NCBI GenBank assembly: GCA_046153995.1
Contig: JBJXEH010000054.1
Span: 1-18,466, forward strand
Direction: 5' to 3'
Source of the DNA: SZUA-430 sp046153995
Lineage (GTDB): Bacteria > Pseudomonadota > Alphaproteobacteria > Micropepsales > Micropepsaceae
DNA: 18,466 nt
In this document: positions 14,789 through 18,466 of the stretch, one piece after another
Layout: each line of letters begins with the position of its first letter
Numbering within the stretch: the stretch's first letter is position 1
Program-made: the position numbers and the translations under genes
Notes under the pieces: generated by a model
What the model was told of the DNA's origin: nothing
What the model saw: only the letters and a program-made list of their open reading frames with translations
Databases searched by the model: none

Positions 14789-15250
14789 ATGAAATCCGTC
14801 ATTTCCAGCCTGTTCGGTGCGCTTGCTGTTGCGGGTGCTTTGTTCTCGGCAACCGCCGCATCGGCGCGCGATGCCGACGTCTATACCGGCACGTTCTCGT
14901 CGCTTGCGGTCGGTGGCCACGATCCGGTCGCCTATTTCAAGGCGGGGCGTCCCGTCGCCGGCGTCGCGCAGTTTTCGCTCGAACACATGGGCGCGACTTG
15001 GCGGTTTGCGTCGAAGGAGAACCTCGATGCGTTTCGCGCGAACCCGGCGGCTTATGCGCCGCAGTACGGCGGCTATTGCGCGTGGGCGGTGAGCCAGAAC
15101 TACACGGCATCGGGCGATCCGCGGTACTGGAAGATCGTGAACGGTAAGCTTTATCTGAACTACGACGGCTCGGTGCAGGCGACGTGGGAGAAGGACATCC
15201 CGGGCTTCATCGCCAAGGGCGACCGGAATTGGCCCGCTGTTTTGAACTGA
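14789..15250 (+). CDS. Exported YHS-domain protein
   Basis: 153 residues from ATG 14789, with GGAG nine bases upstream. Residues 1-26 are a signal peptide (ATAASA then RD). The mature protein has the pattern of secreted YHS proteins: LAVGGHDPVAYFKAGRPVAG, GATWRFASKENLDAF, YAPQYGGYCAWAVS (Cys97), WKIVNGKLYLNYDG and NWPAVLN. YHS domains are linked to metal contexts, but this secreted group has no proven activity. It lies opposite the ECF sigma gene behind a matching promoter candidate, so a role in the same metal/redox stress response is inferred. The longer open frame beginning at 14387 is a shadow of the sigma gene. Confidence 0.9.
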   Translation: MKSVISSLFGALAVAGALFSATAASARDADVYTGTFSSLAVGGHDPVAYFKAGRPVAGVAQFSLEHMGATWRFASKENLDAFRANPAAYAPQYGGYCAWAVSQNYTASGDPRYWKIVNGKLYLNYDGSVQATWEKDIPGFIAKGDRNWPAVLN

Positions 15251-15256
15251 ACGGTC

Positions 15257-16555
15257 ATGACCAAAGACCTTCATGATTTGGAACTGACGACGGCGTGTGC
15301 CGGGACGGTTGCCGCTTACAACGTGTTTGCGGGTGATTGGATCGGCTACGGGCCGCGGGTGCGGTCGATCTTTGCCGCGGCCGATGCTGACGCGGACTGT
15401 GCGCTCGTCAATGCGCACGCGGCGGCGGTGCATATGGCGCTGGAGGCGGCGCCAGGCTTCAAGACCGCGCGCGGGTATCTGCGGCGCGCGCGGAAGGCGG
15501 CAGCGGGAGCGACTGCACGCGAGCAGGCGTTCGTCGCGGCGATCAACGATTGGTGGCGGGGCAACGTGCCCGGTGCGCTGAAGCGTTTGCGCTCGATTGT
15601 GGTGCAGAACCCGGCCGATATCGTCGCGGCTAAGTGGGCGCAGTATTTGGCGTTCAATCTGGGCGATGCGGCGGCGATGCTCGCGGTCGCGAAGGGCGTG
15701 TTGCCGGCGCATGAAGGGACCGCCGGCGCTTGGAGCATGCTTGCCTTCGCGCATGAGCAGAACAATGCGATCGGCGTTGCGGAAGAGGCTGCGTACCGGG
15801 CGCTTTCGATCGACGCGAAAGACCCGTGGGCGCACCACGCGATCGCGCATGTGATGGAGACGCGGGGCAAGGCCGACGACGGGATCGCGTTCTTGACGAA
15901 GCACGCGGCCGGTTGGGCGGACCGCAGCATCTTCGTGCGCGAGCACAATTATTGGCACTTGGCGCTGTTTCATATCGACCGCGAGGAGCCGAAGTTGGCG
16001 CTAGAGATTTTCGACAAGCATCTGTGGGGCATTTGGCGCGAGTTCGCGCAGGAGCAGATCGGTGCGATCTCTGCGCTGTTGCGGCTTGAGCTTCGCGGTG
16101 CTGATGTGGGTCAACGCTGGGAGCCTGTTGTGAAGAAGGTTATCGAGCGTTGGCACGAGCACATTCTTCCGTTCAATGACCTGCACTTCGTCTATGCGTT
16201 GGCGCGCGGCGGACGTGCGCGAGAAGCACGGGAGTTTTTGGCTTCTATGAGGCGGCATGGCGCCAACGATGTCAGCGGCGTTTGGGAGTCGGTCGCGATC
16301 CCGTGTGCGGAGGGTCTTGTTGCCTATGCGGAGCGGCGGTTCGCGGCTGCGGCTGAGGCGATCGGTCCAGTGCTTGCGCGACTGCATCTAATTGGCGGCA
16401 GTCATACGCAGCGCGACGTGTTTGTGCAGACGTGGATCGATGCTAGCTTGCGCGCGGGCCGTCACTCGGCGGTTGCTCACGTTATCGACCTGCGGGCGCG
16501 AACCAAGCCGAAGGAAGCCGCGCGCTTGCTGCAACTCGTCGCCAAGGCTGCTTGA
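15257..16555 (+). CDS. TTC38-like tetratricopeptide-repeat protein
   Basis: 432 residues, starting six bases after the YHS stop. Helical-repeat character runs throughout. Family-like blocks are DPWAHHAIAHVMETRGKADD (around residues 190-210), EHNYWHLALFHIDREEPKLA, and LPFNDLHFVYALARGGRARE; they match the TTC38 group found in bacteria and animals. No signal peptide or membrane helix is seen, so it is cytoplasmic, probably a protein-protein interaction scaffold. Its TGA shares one base with the ATG of the radical SAM gene, so the two products are made together and may interact. The biochemical role of this family is unknown to me. Confidence 0.85.
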   Translation: MTKDLHDLELTTACAGTVAAYNVFAGDWIGYGPRVRSIFAAADADADCALVNAHAAAVHMALEAAPGFKTARGYLRRARKAAAGATAREQAFVAAINDWWRGNVPGALKRLRSIVVQNPADIVAAKWAQYLAFNLGDAAAMLAVAKGVLPAHEGTAGAWSMLAFAHEQNNAIGVAEEAAYRALSIDAKDPWAHHAIAHVMETRGKADDGIAFLTKHAAGWADRSIFVREHNYWHLALFHIDREEPKLALEIFDKHLWGIWREFAQEQIGAISALLRLELRGADVGQRWEPVVKKVIERWHEHILPFNDLHFVYALARGGRAREAREFLASMRRHGANDVSGVWESVAIPCAEGLVAYAERRFAAAAEAIGPVLARLHLIGGSHTQRDVFVQTWIDASLRAGRHSAVAHVIDLRARTKPKEAARLLQLVAKAA

Positions 16556-17619
16556 TGGAAGCCATCTACTGGGTGTTGACGTGGGCTTGCCATCGCAAGT
16601 GCCGCCACTGTTATGACGACCGGTTCCGGCCTTACGTGCGCGATGAGTTGAAGCGCGTGGTGGGCGAAGGTCAGCGTGCCTATCGCGCGGTCTTGAAGAA
16701 CCTGCCGGACGACATGACGTTTCGCGATGCGAAGACCGGTGCGCGCAAGCGTAGCTTGCTCGTTCTTGCGGGCGGCGAGTTGCTGATCGACGGCGTGCGG
16801 GAGGAGTTGTTCTATCCGGCACTTGAAGCGATCCGCGAACGGTGGGGCGATGGCGCGCCGTATGTGTCGGTACAGACGACGGGCGATGTGCTGACGCCGG
16901 ACCGGATTGAGGCGATGTTCGCACGGGGCGTGCGCACGATTGCGGTTGCTTCGATCGACGATTATCATGTGGGCCTTGAGGGCGAGAAGAAGTTCGCTTT
17001 CATGGACGAGGTTCGCGCGATGATGGCGCCGTTCGGGGCGAAGGAGATCGAGCTTGGCGGCGCGCGCGATGTGCGGCTGAAGGCGAAGGCGCCATCGGTG
17101 CGGCGCGATGCGATGGGCGAGGGGCCGTTCTTCCTGTTCTTCGGCGCGCAGCCGGAGCTTTGGATCGGCGAGCTTTGGCCGCGGGGCCGCGCGTGGGCCA
17201 ACGGGCTTTCGAACGCGACGTATGAAACCAATTTTTGTGCGCGCTGGAGCGGCGGCAAGAACTTCATGAACTACGGCGAGGCGGGGTCGGAGGTTGCGAT
17301 CGAGCCGGACGGTTCGGTCTATCCGTGTTGCCTGAAGACGAAGGCGCCGCTCGGCAACCTGACCGAGGAGCGTTTGACCGACATTCTGGATAGCTTGAAG
17401 GGTCACCCTGCGTTTGAGGCGATCAACCGTGGCGATCCGGAGGCGATGGGGCTCAGCGCAGGCTGGTCGCGCGAGGACTATCGCGATGCCGCGACGGTCA
17501 CCGATCCGAAGGGGCGCGCGGTCTCGAACGTATGCCTCGGGTGTGATGCGTTTTTTGAGAAACACTTGGGCTCCGAATTGCGGCAGCTTCGCGCGCAGCG
17601 GTTGGCTGCCAGGGCTTGA
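16555..17619 (+). CDS. Radical SAM protein with SPASM-like C-terminal cluster motif
   Basis: 354 residues. The radical SAM cluster motif is CHRKCRHC (Cys12, Cys16, Cys19), followed by a GGE motif (73-75). The C-terminal part has Cys228 (NFCARW), the line VAIEPDGSVYPCCLKTKAPL with Cys258/259, LGNLTEE, and CLGC (Cys327, Cys330). That order is typical of SPASM/twitch auxiliary-cluster domains in peptide- and protein-modifying enzymes. ATG 16555 overlaps the TPR stop by one base; the TTG at 16552 is less likely. It could modify a peptide or protein brought by its TPR partner. I found no obvious short precursor peptide beside it, so the substrate is open. Confidence 0.9.
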   Translation: MEAIYWVLTWACHRKCRHCYDDRFRPYVRDELKRVVGEGQRAYRAVLKNLPDDMTFRDAKTGARKRSLLVLAGGELLIDGVREELFYPALEAIRERWGDGAPYVSVQTTGDVLTPDRIEAMFARGVRTIAVASIDDYHVGLEGEKKFAFMDEVRAMMAPFGAKEIELGGARDVRLKAKAPSVRRDAMGEGPFFLFFGAQPELWIGELWPRGRAWANGLSNATYETNFCARWSGGKNFMNYGEAGSEVAIEPDGSVYPCCLKTKAPLGNLTEERLTDILDSLKGHPAFEAINRGDPEAMGLSAGWSREDYRDAATVTDPKGRAVSNVCLGCDAFFEKHLGSELRQLRAQRLAARA

Positions 17620-17658
17620 TCTTCCGGACCGGTCCGGCTGGTGCTAGCGTCGCCGCCG

Positions 17659-18084
17659 ATGACGCGGGATATGGTCAAATCTGTTGCGCTTTACGGGCTG
17701 GCGCTGGCGGCTGGCGCGTTCGTGCTGCAGTGGCTGCAGTACAAGTATGTCGCGCGGGTGTTCGCGCCGGAGATTTACATCGCGCTGATTGCGCTGGGCT
17801 TCACCGGGCTTGGTATTTGGGCCGGCATTCAACTGACGCCGAAGATTGTCTCGGGGCCGTTCGAGCGGAATGACGCGGCGTTGAAAGCGTTGGGCCTCAC
17901 GGAACGCGAACTCACCATGCTGGAGCGTCTTGCGGCCGGCGATGCCAACAAAGAGATCGCGCGCTTGCTCGATATCTCGCCGAACACGGTCAAGACGCAC
18001 ATTGCGAATCTGTTTCAGAAGCTTGAGGTGCAGCGCCGCACGCAGGCGATCCAGAAGGCGCGGGAGCTGCGGTTGATCCCATGA
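17659..18084 (+). CDS. Membrane-tethered LuxR-type (HTH) transcriptional regulator
   Basis: 141 residues from ATG 17659 (GTG 17641 and ATG 17671 are alternatives; none has a clear site). Two hydrophobic helices (about 8-25 and 39-57) precede a cytoplasmic helix-turn-helix: LTERELTMLERLAAGDANKE, IARLLDISPNTVKTHIANLF, QKLEVQRRTQAIQKARE. There is no receiver or ligand domain, so any signal must come through the membrane part or a partner. It begins 39 bases after the radical SAM stop, and its TGA overlaps the ATG of the VOC gene (ATGA), which ties the two genes together. Confidence 0.85.
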   Translation: MTRDMVKSVALYGLALAAGAFVLQWLQYKYVARVFAPEIYIALIALGFTGLGIWAGIQLTPKIVSGPFERNDAALKALGLTERELTMLERLAAGDANKEIARLLDISPNTVKTHIANLFQKLEVQRRTQAIQKARELRLIP

Positions 18085-18466
18085 CGTCTGACGAGTTCAC
18101 GCGGCGCGGTGCGCTTGGGTTGGCCGCCGTTGCGGCGGTCACGATACAAACAGCGGGCGCGAAGCCTGGGGGAGAGGTTGCGATGGAACGGGTGACGGGG
18201 ATTGGCGGGTTCTTCTTCAAGGCGAAGGACCCGGCGGCGCTGGCCAAGTGGTATGAGGAAAACTTGGGTGTCGACCCCGTGCCGAAGGACTATGGCGGCA
18301 CGGCTTGGCGGCAGGAGGCGGGCACCACCGTGTTCGCGCCGTTCAAGTGGGACACCGGTTACTTCGGCAAGCCGGAGCAAATGTGGATGCTCAATTTCCG
18401 GGTGCGGAGCCTCGACAAGATGGCGGCGCAGTTGAAAGGCCGCGGGATCGCGGTCGAGATCGACCC
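18081..18466 (+). CDS. VOC-family (glyoxalase-like) protein with apparent Tat leader, cut by window edge
   Basis: 128 codons are visible. From residue 35 (MERVTGIGGFFFKAKDPAAL, then AKWYEENLGV) it is a typical vicinal-oxygen-chelate domain. Residues 1-34 look like a twin-arginine leader: TRRGALGLAAVAAV, then TAGA. ATG 18081 overlaps the upstream stop by four bases. A second in-frame ATG at 18183 has a much stronger ribosome binding site (GGGGGAGAGG, five bases upstream) and begins exactly at the VOC domain. Either two forms are made, exported and cytoplasmic, or the longer frame is not used. The C-terminus lies outside the window. Confidence 0.85.
   Translation, partial: MTSDEFTRRGALGLAAVAAVTIQTAGAKPGGEVAMERVTGIGGFFFKAKDPAALAKWYEENLGVDPVPKDYGGTAWRQEAGTTVFAPFKWDTGYFGKPEQMWMLNFRVRSLDKMAAQLKGRGIAVEID
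18168..18177 (+). promoter_or_regulatory. Strong internal ribosome binding site within the VOC gene
   Basis: GGGGGAGAGG lies five bases before in-frame ATG 18183. It is the best Shine-Dalgarno-like site in this part of the window and decides between a 34-residue longer and a shorter product. Confidence 0.55.

Noticed and set aside
15245..15262. Space for a short precursor peptide of the radical SAM protein
   Set aside because: Only six bases lie between the YHS stop and the TPR start, and no small ORF fits between the TPR and radical SAM genes.
14741..15973. 410-codon minus-strand ORF across the YHS and TPR genes
   Set aside because: Shadow frame rich in Arg; both plus-strand genes have clear families.
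16477..17565. 362-codon minus-strand ORF over the radical SAM gene
   Set aside because: Shadow; the radical SAM motifs are in the plus frame.

Overview
The window looks like chromosomal DNA from a high-GC alphaproteobacterium. The signs are a dense gene layout, GC-rich third positions, an ECF sigma factor of the SigF type with an NrsF-like membrane anti-sigma factor, and several protein types common in Caulobacterales/Rhizobiales-like genomes. The genus cannot be resolved. I see no rRNA, tRNA, CRISPR array, transposase or phage structural gene. Most genes are ordinary accessory metabolism, export or regulation.

Left part (1-4545). An alpha/beta hydrolase cut by the left edge and a signal-peptide-bearing, probably outer-membrane protein lie on the minus strand. 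A gene-poor stretch of about 700 bases follows, with one doubtful small ORF and a 12-bp palindrome. Next is a LuxR-type regulator with a divergent autoinducer-binding domain, and convergent to it a Cro/CI-type regulator with an S24 peptidase fold whose catalytic lysine is replaced by arginine.

Middle part (4546-9118). A single-pass membrane protein of unknown function overlaps tail-to-tail with a secreted PQQ-type sugar dehydrogenase. From a divergent intergenic region carrying three copies of a CCGAAAT motif, a rightward run encodes two small membrane proteins, an MFS exporter without a conventional start codon, and a GFA-family zinc protein.

Right-middle part (9119-13354). A 218-bp inverted repeat with nearly identical 44-bp outer arms sits beside what looks like the orphan C-terminus of a luciferase-like monooxygenase. 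Next come an acyl-CoA dehydrogenase and an acyl-CoA synthetase in a leftward operon, and a divergent cytoplasmic GH84-type beta-N-acetylglucosaminidase.

Right part (13351-18466). The NrsF-like and ECF sigma genes run leftward as a coupled pair. Opposite them starts a tight rightward gene string: exported YHS-domain protein, TTC38-like TPR protein, radical SAM/SPASM-like protein, membrane-tethered LuxR-type regulator, and a VOC protein with an apparent Tat leader. The shared intergenic region holds two divergent ECF-like promoter candidates (NNAACN-N16-CGAA). My best reading is that the sigma/anti-sigma pair controls itself and at least the first genes of this string. The TPR/radical SAM pair is the strongest candidate here for an undescribed system: coupled translation suggests joint function, but no substrate is identifiable from sequence alone.
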